From assembly GCA_902615625.1 (NCBI GenBank), contig CACMPM010000007.1, forward strand, positions 1 to 62,789: 62,789 bases of DNA, read 5' to 3'. The translations under genes were made by a program, and so were the position numbers. The DNA comes from an uncultured Alphaproteobacteria bacterium (GTDB lineage Bacteria; Pseudomonadota; Alphaproteobacteria; HIMB59; GCA-002718135). The notes under the pieces were generated by a model. It was given only the letters and a program-made list of their open reading frames with translations. It was not told where the DNA came from and searched no databases. This document shows, in pieces, positions 17,211-26,903 of the stretch (the first letter of the stretch is position 1; each line of letters begins with the position of its first letter).

Positions 17211-17843
17211 ATGGGAAAAGTTATAGCATTTTCTAATCAAAAAGGTGGTTCAGGTAAATCTACTCTTTCAGCAAATTTATCAGTTTTGTGGAGCAATAGT
17301 GGTTACAAAGTAGCTGTTATAGATGCTGATGCACAAAAAAGTCTATCATATTGGCTTGAAGCAAGAAAATCTTATTATGGTGAAGATGATATTGGAATAA
17401 CTCAATTAAATTTTGATATAAGGAATTTAATAGATGAAATTAAAGCGATAAAAAGAAAGTACGACTTTATAATAATTGATAGTCCTCCATCTATAACTTT
17501 TGAAACAATGCAGGTTGTAAAAGCTTCTGATAGGGTATTTGTTCCAGTACAACCAAGTCCAGTAGACTTAATGGCCACACTTCCTTTTTTAAAAATTGCA
17601 AAACAAGAAAGAAAAAATCCAATAATTATTCTTAATAGAGTAATGCCGAGAGCAAAATTAACTGACGCAATGATTTTGCGTTTAAGATATGCTGGTGCTA
17701 AAATTGCTCGCTCCCGACTGTCTAGCAAAGTATTATTTGCAGAAACTTTCTCAGTTGGAAGAGGGGTAGTTGATATTAGCGTTACATCAGATGCCTCAAA
17801 AGAAATAATTAATGTTGGAAACGAAATTTTAAGAAATTTCTAA
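17211..17843 (+). CDS. ParA/MinD-family ATPase, orphan
   Basis: This protein of about 210 residues has a deviant Walker A motif NQKGGSGKST near the N-terminus, VIDADAQKSLSYW and the IIDSPPS Walker B region. It is a small ParA-like ATPase. No parB gene or centromere-like repeat is next to it. Its frame is four bases from glmU, suggesting co-transcription. Chromosome partition is normally run by parAB near the origin, so this copy may position another cargo or be a general partition-like ATPase. The start is ATG 17211 rather than the TTG six bases upstream. Confidence 0.85.
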   Translation: MGKVIAFSNQKGGSGKSTLSANLSVLWSNSGYKVAVIDADAQKSLSYWLEARKSYYGEDDIGITQLNFDIRNLIDEIKAIKRKYDFIIIDSPPSITFETMQVVKASDRVFVPVQPSPVDLMATLPFLKIAKQERKNPIIILNRVMPRAKLTDAMILRLRYAGAKIARSRLSSKVLFAETFSVGRGVVDISVTSDASKEIINVGNEILRNF

Positions 17844-17847
17844 CTTA

Positions 17848-19146
17848 ATGTCTGATATTACAACTGTTATACTTGCTGCAGGCAATAGTAAGAGATTTAA
17901 AGCAAGTAAATCAAAGCTTGTTTATCCATTATGCGGGTTACCAATTGTTTCACATATTTTTAATATTGCAAAAAAAATATCAGGTAAAAATATATTAATT
18001 GTATCTAATGAAAAAAATAAAGAAGAATTAAAATTAATATTAAATACCTCTAAGTTAGTCGTTCAAAAAAAACAAAAAGGAACTGCAGATGCAATTGAGC
18101 AAGTTAAAAAATATGTTAAATCAAAAAATATTTTAATTTTATTTGGCGATACACCTTTAGTTGAAGTTAAAGATATAAGAAAACTAGTAAGTAAATTTAA
18201 AAAAAGTAAAGCGAAAGCTACATTAATTGCATTTAACACTTCAGAACCACATGGTTATGGTAGATTATTATTAAATAATAACAATGTTGAAGAAATAATT
18301 GAGCAAATCAATTTAAAACCTGAACAAAAAAAAATCAATTTATGTAATTCCGGTATTTTACTAGCTAATACTAAATTATTATTTAATAATTTAAAAAATA
18401 TTAAAGAAAATAAAATTAAAAAAGAAAGATATCTTCCTGATATATGCAAAATTTTTTCAAAAAAAAATATTCCTATCAATTATATTGAGTGCGATAAAGA
18501 ATCTATGTTGGGCATAAATACATTGGATGATTTTAATGTTGTGCAAAATATCTTGCAAAAAAAATACGTAAATAATTTTATAAAAAATGGAGTCAATTTT
18601 TTAAAACCTAATACTTGTTATCTAAGCTATGACACCAAAATTGAACCTACTGTTACAATTGAAAGCAATGTTACAATCAAGGAAAAAACAATTATAAAAA
18701 AAGGTTCAATAGTTAAAAGTAATTCATATTTAGAAGAAGTTACAATAGATGAAAATTCACATATTGGTCCAAGTGCTAGATTAAGGCCAAAAACAAAAAT
18801 CGGCAAAAAATCAAAGATTGGTAACTTTGTTGAAATTAAAAATTCTAAAATTGGAAATAATGTTTCTATAGCTCATCTTTCATATGTTGGAGATTCAGAA
18901 ATAGGAAACAATGTGAATATAGGTGCAGGCACAATAACTTGTAACTATGATGGAAACAAAAAACACAAAACGATAATAAAAGATAATGTATTTATAGGTT
19001 CAAACACATCACTCATTGCTCCAGTTGTAATTGAGTCTAAATCTAGAATTGGTGCAGGTAGTGTTATCACTAAAAATATTCCAAAAAATTCACTTGCTAT
19101 TGAAAGATCAGCCTTAAAAATTCTAAGAAATAAAAGGCCTAAATAA
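17848..19146 (+). CDS. glmU: bifunctional GlmU (GlcNAc-1-P uridyltransferase / GlcN-1-P acetyltransferase)
   Basis: This 432-residue enzyme makes UDP-GlcNAc for peptidoglycan and LPS. The N-terminal nucleotidyltransferase begins VILAAGNSKRF with the Lys-containing SKSKLVYPL. The C-terminal left-handed beta-helix has many hexapeptide repeats (IGNFVEIKNSKIGNNVSIAHLS) with the catalytic His in AHLSYVGD and GAGTITCNYDG. It is slightly shorter than the 450-460 of most homologues but carries both halves. It follows the ParA-like gene with a four-base gap. Confidence 0.95.
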   Translation: MSDITTVILAAGNSKRFKASKSKLVYPLCGLPIVSHIFNIAKKISGKNILIVSNEKNKEELKLILNTSKLVVQKKQKGTADAIEQVKKYVKSKNILILFGDTPLVEVKDIRKLVSKFKKSKAKATLIAFNTSEPHGYGRLLLNNNNVEEIIEQINLKPEQKKINLCNSGILLANTKLLFNNLKNIKENKIKKERYLPDICKIFSKKNIPINYIECDKESMLGINTLDDFNVVQNILQKKYVNNFIKNGVNFLKPNTCYLSYDTKIEPTVTIESNVTIKEKTIIKKGSIVKSNSYLEEVTIDENSHIGPSARLRPKTKIGKKSKIGNFVEIKNSKIGNNVSIAHLSYVGDSEIGNNVNIGAGTITCNYDGNKKHKTIIKDNVFIGSNTSLIAPVVIESKSRIGAGSVITKNIPKNSLAIERSALKILRNKRPK

Positions 19147-19193
19147 TAACCCTTGTTTCAGAATTTATTAGGGTTTATGAGCCTTTTCAAATT

Positions 19194-20567
19194 ATGAGCA
19201 ATAAATGGTCACCCAATAGTTGGAGAAATAAAGACGCTCTTCATATGCCAAACTATCAAAATGAAGATCATCTAAATAAAACTCTAAATGAAATTTCCAA
19301 ATATCCACCTTTAGTTTTTGCTGGAGAAGCGAGACTGTTAAAAAAGAAACTTGGAGAAGTTTCAAACGGAAATGCTTTTTTATTACAAGGTGGAGATTGT
19401 GCAGAAAGTTTTGCAGATTTTCATCCAGATAATATTAGAGATACATTTAAAGTTATTTTACAAATGGCTGTTGTATTAACGTTTGGTGCTTCTTGTCCAA
19501 TTGTTAAAGTAGGAAGAATTGCTGGACAGTTTGCAAAGCCAAGATCATCTGCCACAGAAGTTATAAATGATTTAGAACTTGAGTCTTATAAAGGCGATAT
19601 AATTAATGGAATAGACTTCAATAAAAAAGACAGAGATCCTAATCCAGATAGATTAATTCAGGCCTACAATCAGTCTGCATCTACACTTAATCTTTTAAGA
19701 GCTTTTTCTCAGGGCGGTTTTGCGAATTTAAATAAAATACATCAATGGAACCTAAATTTTGTTAAAGGTGAGAATGCTGCTAAATTTAGAGAGATATCTT
19801 CTAGAATTGACGAATGCTTATCTTTTATGGAGGCATGTGGAATAAATGGAAACAGTGTAAGACAATTAAATGAAACAGACTTCTTTACAAGTCATGAAGC
19901 TTTACTTCTTCAATATGAGGAAGCATTAACAAGAATAGATAGTACTTCAGGTAAGTGGTACGATGTTTCAGCTCACATGTTGTGGGTAGGTGACAGAACA
20001 CGACAACTTGATGGAGCACATATTGAATTTTTAAGAGGTATTGAGAACCCTATAGGTATTAAAGTGGGTCCAAGCACAAAGACAGAAGAACTATTAAAGA
20101 TATTAGATGTGTTGAATCCAAATAATGAAGCTGGAAAAATAACGCTGATATGTAGAATGGGTCATGAAAAAGTTAGTGGAATACTTCCAAAAATAATTAG
20201 ATCAGTTAATTCAGCTGGTAAAAATGTTGTTTGGACTTGTGACCCCATGCATGGAAATACTATCAAATCTAACACAGGTTTTAAAACTAGGCCATTAAAA
20301 GATATAATTTCTGAAATTCAGCATTTTTTTCAAATTCACAGAAGCGAAGGAACATATCCAGGTGGCGTCCATTTAGAAATGACTGGTCAAGATGTTACAG
20401 AATGTATGGGAGGTCTTCAAGAAATAACAGATGAAGATCTAAAAAATAGATATCATACATATTGTGATCCGAGACTAAATGCCTCGCAGTCTCTAGAATT
20501 GGCTTTTTTATTATCAGATTTTTTAAAAGAAGAAAAATTGCTCTCAAAGCAATCTTCAAATTTATAA
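19194..20567 (+). CDS. class II 3-deoxy-7-phosphoheptulonate (DAHP) synthase
   Basis: This 457-residue plant-type (class II) DAHP synthase is the first enzyme of the shikimate pathway, condensing phosphoenolpyruvate and erythrose-4-phosphate. Recognisable segments are LLQGGDCAESF near residue 62, GRIAGQFAKPRS, and toward the end GGVHLEMTGQDVTEC with metal-ligand residues. No chorismate mutase domain is fused. The 47-base spacer from glmU holds a weak hairpin with AACCCT and AGGGTT arms (19148-19175), too loose to call a terminator. Confidence 0.94.
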   Translation: MSNKWSPNSWRNKDALHMPNYQNEDHLNKTLNEISKYPPLVFAGEARLLKKKLGEVSNGNAFLLQGGDCAESFADFHPDNIRDTFKVILQMAVVLTFGASCPIVKVGRIAGQFAKPRSSATEVINDLELESYKGDIINGIDFNKKDRDPNPDRLIQAYNQSASTLNLLRAFSQGGFANLNKIHQWNLNFVKGENAAKFREISSRIDECLSFMEACGINGNSVRQLNETDFFTSHEALLLQYEEALTRIDSTSGKWYDVSAHMLWVGDRTRQLDGAHIEFLRGIENPIGIKVGPSTKTEELLKILDVLNPNNEAGKITLICRMGHEKVSGILPKIIRSVNSAGKNVVWTCDPMHGNTIKSNTGFKTRPLKDIISEIQHFFQIHRSEGTYPGGVHLEMTGQDVTECMGGLQEITDEDLKNRYHTYCDPRLNASQSLELAFLLSDFLKEEKLLSKQSSNL

Positions 20568-20588
20568 ATTTATATTTATATATTACTT

Positions 20589-21329
20589 ATGAACTCAAAA
20601 GATAAAATTTTATATATTTCTAATTGGATAAAAGATTACGCTAAATCTATAAATAATAATCCAACTACACTAGTAATAGGAGTGTCAGGAGGAGTTGATT
20701 CAGCTCTTACTAGCACTTTATGTGCTCAAACTGGTTTAAAAACTATAGCTGTTTCAATGCCTATTAAGCAAAATTCATCACAACATGATTTAAGTTTAAG
20801 ACATTTAGAATTTTTAGAGCAAAATTACCCAAATGTAGAAACAAAAATAATCGAGCTAGATAATGTTTTTAAAACATTTCAAAATACGATGCAAAATTTT
20901 GATAGTGAGTTAGCTTTTGCAAATTCAAGATCTAGACTAAGAATGGTAACTCTATACCAAATAGCTCAAAGTAATAATGGTATAGTTGTTGGTACTGGAA
21001 ATAAAGTTGAAGATTTTGGTGTTGGATTTTATACAAAATATGGTGATGGAGGCGTAGATATATCGCCAATAGCAGATTGTACTAAAACTGAGGTTTGGGA
21101 ATTAGCCGAAGAAATTGGGGTTATAAAAGATATTATTAGCGCAGCACCGACAGATGGTTTATGGGATGATAGTAGAAATGATGAAAGCCAGCTTGGCCTT
21201 TCATATAAGCAATTAGAAGAAGCAATGGAAAATAAGTCTAGTGAATACTTCAGTAGATACGAAGAAATTAGAAAGCCAAATCTTCATAAGATGAAGCCTA
21301 TTCCCGTTTGCGAAATTCCTAAAGAATAA
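20589..21329 (+). CDS. nadE: NAD synthase (ammonia-dependent)
   Basis: This 246-residue N-type ATP pyrophosphatase converts nicotinate adenine dinucleotide to NAD. The PP-loop VIGVSGGVDSALT is near residue 30 and the substrate-binding segment VVGTGNKVEDFGVGFYTKYGDGGVD follows. It lacks an N-terminal glutaminase domain, so it is the short, ammonia-using form. It precedes gltX by one base. Confidence 0.94.
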   Translation: MNSKDKILYISNWIKDYAKSINNNPTTLVIGVSGGVDSALTSTLCAQTGLKTIAVSMPIKQNSSQHDLSLRHLEFLEQNYPNVETKIIELDNVFKTFQNTMQNFDSELAFANSRSRLRMVTLYQIAQSNNGIVVGTGNKVEDFGVGFYTKYGDGGVDISPIADCTKTEVWELAEEIGVIKDIISAAPTDGLWDDSRNDESQLGLSYKQLEEAMENKSSEYFSRYEEIRKPNLHKMKPIPVCEIPKE

Positions 21330-21330
21330 T

Positions 21331-22665
21331 ATGAAGTGTAGGTTCGCTCCTAGCCCTACAGGAAAAATACATATCGGTAATGCTAGATCAGCAATTTTGA
21401 ATTGGATTTTTTGTCAAAAAAATCAAGGTGAGTTTGTATTAAGAATTGATGATACTGATGCCAATAGGAGCTCTAAAGAATTTGAGACAAGTATCAAAGA
21501 TGATCTTAAATGGCTTGGATTAAATTGGAATTACACTTTTAATCAGTCATCTAGACAACATATTTACAATGAGAAAATCCAAATTCTAAAACAAAAGAAA
21601 AGACTTTATCCATGTTTTGAAACAGAAGAGGAATTAGCTTTAAAGAAAAAATCTTTGTTATCATCTGGGAAACCACCTATTTATGATAGATCATCATTAA
21701 ATCTAAGTAATGAAGAAGTAGAAAAAAAAATAGAAGCTGGAATCCAACCCCATTGGAGATTCAAATTAGATCATGAAAATATTGGTTGGAAAGATATCAT
21801 TAAAGGAGATGTTTCATTTGATGCAAAAAATTTGAGCGATCCTGTTTTAATTAGAGCTGATGGAACATTATTATACCATTTACCTTCAGTCATTGATGAT
21901 ATTGAGGAAAAAATTACGCATATTATTAGAGGTGAAGATCACATAGCAAATACTGCTTATCATATTCAAATTTTTAAGGCTCTTGAATCTTCTATTCCAT
22001 CATTTGCTCATCATCCATTCTTAGTTGATGAAACTGGTAAGGGTTTTAGTAAAAGACTTGGAAGTCTTTCAATTGAAAATTTTAGAGACGAAGGATACGA
22101 AAATATATCTTTACTTAATTATTTTCTTTTTATTGGTTCCAGCAGTAATATTGATCCAATCAAAGATTTAAATGAAATAGTAAAAAAATTTGATATTCAA
22201 AGCTTATCTAGATCTTCTGCTAAATTTTCAATTGAATCCTTAAGAAATCTTAATGAAAATACCATTAAATTATTTAGTTATAATGAGATTAGTCATAAGT
22301 TAAAAAATATAAAATCTAATTTACAAAAAGAGAGTTTTTGGCGTTTTATTAAAAATAATATTTCATTTGTTAATCAAGCTAAAGAATGGGAAGAAGTAAT
22401 TACAAAAATAAATAATGCTAAAGATTTAAATATTGATGATAGTTTTATTAATACGGCAGTTGATGAATTACCCGAGGATCCTTTTGATGAAACAACATGG
22501 GATCATTGGACATCAAAAATTAACAAAAAAACTGGGCTTAAAGGAAAAGATTTATTTATGCCTTTAAGGTTGATTTTGACTGGCAAATCTCATGGACCCG
22601 AATTAAAATATCTACTACCATTATTTGATAGAGACGAAATCTTGCGAAAACTTGGAAAAATCTAG
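21331..22665 (+). CDS. gltX: glutamyl-tRNA synthetase
   Basis: This 444-residue class I synthetase charges tRNA-Glu. The HIGH-type motif is RFAPSPTGKIHIGNARSA at the N-terminus, and the KMSKS-type loop appears as GKGFSKRLGS, a common variant. IIRGEDHIANTAYHIQIF confirms the GluRS catalytic domain. Alphaproteobacteria often have two GltX copies, so this may be a non-discriminating one; the window cannot tell. It begins one base after nadE. Confidence 0.93.
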   Translation: MKCRFAPSPTGKIHIGNARSAILNWIFCQKNQGEFVLRIDDTDANRSSKEFETSIKDDLKWLGLNWNYTFNQSSRQHIYNEKIQILKQKKRLYPCFETEEELALKKKSLLSSGKPPIYDRSSLNLSNEEVEKKIEAGIQPHWRFKLDHENIGWKDIIKGDVSFDAKNLSDPVLIRADGTLLYHLPSVIDDIEEKITHIIRGEDHIANTAYHIQIFKALESSIPSFAHHPFLVDETGKGFSKRLGSLSIENFRDEGYENISLLNYFLFIGSSSNIDPIKDLNEIVKKFDIQSLSRSSAKFSIESLRNLNENTIKLFSYNEISHKLKNIKSNLQKESFWRFIKNNISFVNQAKEWEEVITKINNAKDLNIDDSFINTAVDELPEDPFDETTWDHWTSKINKKTGLKGKDLFMPLRLILTGKSHGPELKYLLPLFDRDEILRKLGKI

Positions 22666-22703
22666 TAAATTTTAATTTATACTCTAATAGCGATCTAGTA
22701 ATT

Positions 22704-24290
22704 ATGGAAGACAAAGTATATTTATTCGATACCACACTTAGAGATGGTCAGCAAACAACAGGAGTTAATTTTTCTGTTAGTGATAAAATGAATATATCCC
22801 AACATCTTGATGATTTAGGAATAGATTACATTGAAGGTGGATGGCCGGGAGCAAATCCTACCGATAATGATTTTTTTTCAAGAAATACAAAATTTTTAAA
22901 TAGTAAATTGACTGCCTTTGGTATGACAAGAAGACCAGGTAGAAGTGCAGATAACGATCCAGGATTAAATGCACTTATTAATTCAAGTGCAAGTTGTGTT
23001 TGTATTGTAGGTAAATCTTCATCATTTCACGTAAAAAACGCTTTAGAGATATCTGAAGATGAAAATTTAAAAATGATCAGTGATAGTATTCAATCAATAA
23101 AAAATAAAAACAAAGAGCCAATTTTTGATGCAGAACATTTTTTTGATGGTTTTAAAGAAAATAAAGAGTTTGCATTGAATTGTATTAAAGCAGCGTATGA
23201 CGCTGGTGCAAGATGGGTTGTTCTTTGTGATACTAATGGTGGAACTCTTCCAGATGAAATTTACAATATTGTTTCAGAGGTAGTAACAGTTATACCAGGT
23301 CAAAATGTTGGTATACATGCTCACAATGATACTGATAATGCAGTTGCAAATGCATTAGCAGCTATTAATGCTGGAGCAAGACAAATACAGGGAACTATTA
23401 ATGGTTTAGGAGAAAGATGTGGAAATACTAATTTAATTTCCTTAATTCCATCTTTGGTTTTAAAAACAAAATATAAAACAAACATTTCAAAAGATAAATT
23501 AAAAAATTTAATTCATATTTCTAGAACATTAAATGATATTCTTAACATGCCTTCAAGAAAAAATGCTCCATATGTTGGAGATCATGCTTTCTCTCATAAA
23601 GGTGGATTACATGCATCTGCAATAGAAAAAAATTCTTCAACTTATGAACATATTAAACCAGAAACTGTTGGTAATTCTAGAAACGTAGTAATTTCAAATC
23701 AGGCAGGAAGATCTAATATATTAAATCAATTAAATAAGATTAATATTGATCTACCTAAAAATGAAATCAACAATATCTTAGAGATTATCAAGGAAAAAGA
23801 ATCAGAAGGATATTCATTTGATACTGCTTTAGCTAGTTTTGAGCTATTAGTAAGACGTCATCTTGGTCATTTTGAGGATTTTTATAATTTAGAAAAATTT
23901 AGAGTCACAGATGAAAGAAGATGGAATGCTAAAGGTGAAATTGTTACTGAAGCAGAGGCTACGGTATTTTTAAAAGTTAAAGATTCAAATATGATGACAG
24001 TGGGTACTGGAAATGGTCCAGTAAATGCTATTGATAGTGCATTAAGAAAAGCCCTAATTGATTATTATCCTAATCTCAAAGATTTAAAGTTAACTGATTA
24101 CAAGGTTATGATTCTTTCATCAGAAAAAGGTACTGGTGCTATCACAAGAGTTTTAATTGAGTCATCTGATTCCACTAATACACATTGGACAACTATTGGT
24201 GTATCTCCAAATATTATTGATGCATCTTATAGCGCTATTTTTGATAGCATTACTTTTAAGCTATTAAATGATTTAAAGAATAAAAATTGA
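22704..24290 (+). CDS. cimA: (R)-citramalate synthase
   Basis: This 528-residue HMGL-like enzyme condenses pyruvate and acetyl-CoA to citramalate, the threonine-independent entry to isoleucine synthesis. The N-terminus has DTTLRDGQQTTGVNFS and EGGWPGANP, which separate CimA from isopropylmalate synthase (EVGFP type). HAHNDTDNAVANALAAI holds the metal-binding histidines. The C-terminal LeuA-type regulatory domain is present from about residue 395. Its stop overlaps the TTG start of trmJ. Confidence 0.92.
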   Translation: MEDKVYLFDTTLRDGQQTTGVNFSVSDKMNISQHLDDLGIDYIEGGWPGANPTDNDFFSRNTKFLNSKLTAFGMTRRPGRSADNDPGLNALINSSASCVCIVGKSSSFHVKNALEISEDENLKMISDSIQSIKNKNKEPIFDAEHFFDGFKENKEFALNCIKAAYDAGARWVVLCDTNGGTLPDEIYNIVSEVVTVIPGQNVGIHAHNDTDNAVANALAAINAGARQIQGTINGLGERCGNTNLISLIPSLVLKTKYKTNISKDKLKNLIHISRTLNDILNMPSRKNAPYVGDHAFSHKGGLHASAIEKNSSTYEHIKPETVGNSRNVVISNQAGRSNILNQLNKINIDLPKNEINNILEIIKEKESEGYSFDTALASFELLVRRHLGHFEDFYNLEKFRVTDERRWNAKGEIVTEAEATVFLKVKDSNMMTVGTGNGPVNAIDSALRKALIDYYPNLKDLKLTDYKVMILSSEKGTGAITRVLIESSDSTNTHWTTIGVSPNIIDASYSAIFDSITFKLLNDLKNKN

Positions 24291-24997
24291 CTCCAAAAAA
24301 CCCAAGCATAATTTTAGTTAGGCCCCAACTTCCTGAAAATATTGGAATGGTTGCTCGTGTTATGCACAACTTTGGTTTAAAAGATCTAATTGTTGTTTCA
24401 CCAAGAGATAAATGGTTAAACAATAAATCAATAAATGCAGCAAAAAAAGCAACGAAAATTATTAAGAATATTAAGGTTTATGATGATTTAGAAATTGCAC
24501 TTTCTAATTTTTCTTATGTTGTGGCCACAACGAATAGAAGAAGATATTTGGAAAAAAATTCCACTAACGATTTTAAATTCATTAAAAGAAAAATTACTGT
24601 TAATAAAAAAACAGCAATACTTTTTGGCCCTGAAAATTCAGGACTTTCAAATGAGGATTTGAGATTATCTGATATTATTTTTACTATTGAAACAAGTAGT
24701 AAAAGTAATTCATTAAACCTTTCTCATGCAGTTACTGTTTTAAGTCATAAATTATTTGAATTGAATAATTTAAAAATAACTAACTCTATTTCAATTGAAA
24801 AAGATAATATTAGTAAATATCAATTATCTAAATTCTTAAATTATGTGATTGAGAAACTTGAAAATAAAAAATTTTTTACACCAAGTGAAAAAAAAGAAAG
24901 TATGAAAAATAATATTTATAGTATTTTCACAAAAATCCCTCTTACAAAGAAAGAATTGCAGACATTATGGGGAATTACTAAAAAACTTAATAAATAA
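24287..24997 (+). CDS. trmJ: tRNA (cytidine/uridine-2'-O-)-methyltransferase TrmJ
   Basis: This 236-residue SPOUT methyltransferase modifies position 32 of the tRNA anticodon loop. Signature segments are LVRPQLPENIGMVARVMHNF, the middle ILFGPENSGLSNEDL and the knot-forming SNSLNLSHAVTVLSH. It starts with TTG inside the cimA stop (TTGA), so translation is coupled. No ATG is available before the conserved N-terminus. Confidence 0.92.
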   Translation: MTPKNPSIILVRPQLPENIGMVARVMHNFGLKDLIVVSPRDKWLNNKSINAAKKATKIIKNIKVYDDLEIALSNFSYVVATTNRRRYLEKNSTNDFKFIKRKITVNKKTAILFGPENSGLSNEDLRLSDIIFTIETSSKSNSLNLSHAVTVLSHKLFELNNLKITNSISIEKDNISKYQLSKFLNYVIEKLENKKFFTPSEKKESMKNNIYSIFTKIPLTKKELQTLWGITKKLNK

Positions 24998-25020
24998 GCC
25001 AAAAATTGAGTATATTAAAT

Positions 25021-25050
25021 TTGACATAGGACTTTAAATCACTATATACC
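25021..25050 (+). promoter_or_regulatory. sigma-70-type promoter of rpsD
   Basis: A perfect -35 TTGACA at 25021-25026 and a -10 TATATA at 25043-25048 are separated by 16 bases. Transcription would begin near 25055, only a few bases before the rpsD ATG at 25061, with no Shine-Dalgarno visible. The mRNA would be nearly leaderless. Confidence 0.65.
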
Positions 25051-25060
25051 CCTCATAATA

Positions 25061-25681
25061 ATGACAAAAAGACATAACGCTAAATATAAAATTGATAGAA
25101 GGTTAGGTGTTAACTTGTGGGGGAGACCTAAAAGCCCTTTTAATAGAAGAAACTCAAAGCCCGGTCAACATGGTGTACAGGGACAAAGAAAGAAACTATC
25201 AGATTATGGAAATCAGTTATTTGCTAAGCAAAAACTTAAGTTTTATTACGGTGATTTAACTGAAAGACAATTTAGGAATATTTTTAAAAAAGCTTCCAAT
25301 ATTAAAGGTGATACAAGTCAGATTTTAATTGAACTTTTAGAAAGAAGATTAGATGCTACAGTCTATAGAATGAAATTTGTACCTACAATTTTTTCTGCAA
25401 GACAGTTAGTTAATCATGGTCATGTAAAGGTCAATGGAAAAAGAGTTAACATTCCATCTTATAGTGTTAGCGATGGAGATGAAATCTCAATAAGAGATAA
25501 AAGTAAAGAAATTAACTTAATTGTAGAATCAGTTAGTTCTCAAGAAAGAGAAATTCCAGAATACTTAGAAGTTGATGTAAAAGAGTTGAAAGGTCGTTTT
25601 TTAAGAGCGCCTCTAATTCATGATGTTCCTTATCCTGTAACTATGGAACCTAATTTAGTTATTGAGTATTATTCAAGATAA
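25061..25681 (+). CDS. rpsD: 30S ribosomal protein S4
   Basis: This 206-residue primary rRNA-binding protein of the small subunit has an N-terminal [18 protein letters not shown] and the S4 RNA-binding domain [11 protein letters not shown] followed by [15 protein letters not shown]. It is monocistronic with its own promoter, as is usual in alphaproteobacteria. The last 23 bases overlap the convergent rarD gene, so the two mRNAs are complementary at their ends. Confidence 0.96.
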   Translation: MTKRHNAKYKIDRRLGVNLWGRPKSPFNRRNSKPGQHGVQGQRKKLSDYGNQLFAKQKLKFYYGDLTERQFRNIFKKASNIKGDTSQILIELLERRLDATVYRMKFVPTIFSARQLVNHGHVKVNGKRVNIPSYSVSDGDEISIRDKSKEINLIVESVSSQEREIPEYLEVDVKELKGRFLRAPLIHDVPYPVTMEPNLVIEYYSR

Positions 25682-26558
25682 TTTCTTTTTTATAACTATC
25701 ATAAATATAAATTATTATTCCTATCCAAATAATTATGAATGATATTAACTTAATTTGTAAAATTTCTTCATTAAGAATAAATACTGAAGTTATAAAATGA
25801 AATGTTGGTGCTAAGTAAAATAAAACTCCAGCTAGACCTAATTGAATAAATTTTAAGCCCAAATTAAAAAATAATAATGGAAAAATTGTTACAGCTCCTG
25901 TTAGAATTAAAAATAATGATGTCTTCAAATCAATACTAAAGATACTATTTTCATTTTGCCAAAATAAATAAACTAAGTAGGGGGTAGATATTAAAGATAT
26001 TATGCAAGTCTCATATAGTAAGCCAATTGAAGGATTAACATTAACTTGTTTTCTTAATAATCCATATATTGACCATGACGTTCCAATCCAAATTATTAAG
26101 AATGGAAATTGATTTAAATTAATAAATAAGAATAATATACCTGATAACATAAAACATACAGATGCAAATTTAGGCTTAGTTATTTTCTCATTTAAAAAAA
26201 AATAACCAAGAACAATACTTATCATTGGAGTAATGAAGTAACCCATTGATGCATCCTGAACTCTTTCTTGTCCTACAGAATAAATAAAACCTGCCCAGTT
26301 ACCTGCAATAAGAAAAGCTGTAATTGTTAAAATAAAAATTCTTTTTCTAGATTTAAATATTTCAATAAAATCACTTATGTTTGAAATTAAAATTAATAAT
26401 AAAAATAAAAAAATAAATGACCAGAAACCTCTATGAGCTACAACCTCAATAGTCTCAACGTGATTTAATTCATTAAAAAAGAGGGGTTGTGGAAGCCCCC
26501 AAAAAATTGCTGCAATACAGGAAAATATTACACCTTTAGAAAATTTATTATTTAACAA
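25659..26558 (-). CDS. rarD: EamA-family transporter RarD
   Basis: This 299-residue inner-membrane protein has about ten transmembrane helices. The start [20 protein letters not shown] and [13 protein letters not shown] are RarD-type, in the drug/metabolite transporter superfamily. Substrate is unknown. The start is TTG one base after the stop of the glutaredoxin gene, with no ATG near, so it is the last cistron of map-purB-bolA-grxD-rarD. Its 3' end overlaps rpsD. Confidence 0.88.
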   Translation of the reverse strand: MLNNKFSKGVIFSCIAAIFWGLPQPLFFNELNHVETIEVVAHRGFWSFIFLFLLLILISNISDFIEIFKSRKRIFILTITAFLIAGNWAGFIYSVGQERVQDASMGYFITPMISIVLGYFFLNEKITKPKFASVCFMLSGILFLFINLNQFPFLIIWIGTSWSIYGLLRKQVNVNPSIGLLYETCIISLISTPYLVYLFWQNENSIFSIDLKTSLFLILTGAVTIFPLLFFNLGLKFIQLGLAGVLFYLAPTFHFITSVFILNEEILQIKLISFIIIWIGIIIYIYDSYKKEIILNNTQ

Positions 26559-26559
26559 T

Positions 26560-26901
26560 CTAGGACGGATTTACGTCTATTCCATTTGTATTGAATAATT
26601 CTAATAATTCACCACTTTCAAACATTTCAGTTATGATATCACACCCACCTATAAATTCTTTCTTAACATAAAGTTGTGGTATGGTTGGCCAATTAGAATA
26701 TATTTTAATACCTTCTCTCATTTCATCACTCTCTAACACATTCACACTTCCAAATTTAACACCTACTTTATTTAATATTTCAACTACTCTTGCAGAAAAT
26801 CCACACATTGGAAATACGGGGGTACCCTTCATGAAAAGCATTACATCATTAGAGTTAATTTCATTTTCTATATTTTGAGATACATGGTCGTTATTATTCA
26901 T
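26560..26901 (-). CDS. grxD: monothiol glutaredoxin (Grx4 type)
   Basis: This 113-residue monothiol glutaredoxin has active site CGFS (Cys33), preceded by MLFMKGTPVFP and followed by TIPQLYVKKEFIGGCDI. Such proteins bind a [2Fe-2S] cluster with glutathione, act in cluster transfer and form complexes with BolA. The bolA-type gene lies two bases upstream, so the pair is likely one functional unit in iron-sulfur trafficking or iron sensing. Confidence 0.94.
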   Translation of the reverse strand: MNNNDHVSQNIENEINSNDVMLFMKGTPVFPMCGFSARVVEILNKVGVKFGSVNVLESDEMREGIKIYSNWPTIPQLYVKKEFIGGCDIITEMFESGELLELFNTNGIDVNPS

Positions 26902-26903
26902 TA

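Noticed and set aside
19148..19175. Terminator or attenuator between glmU and the DAHP synthase gene
   Set aside because: Only a six-bp stem with a 16-base loop and no T-run; it may be chance.
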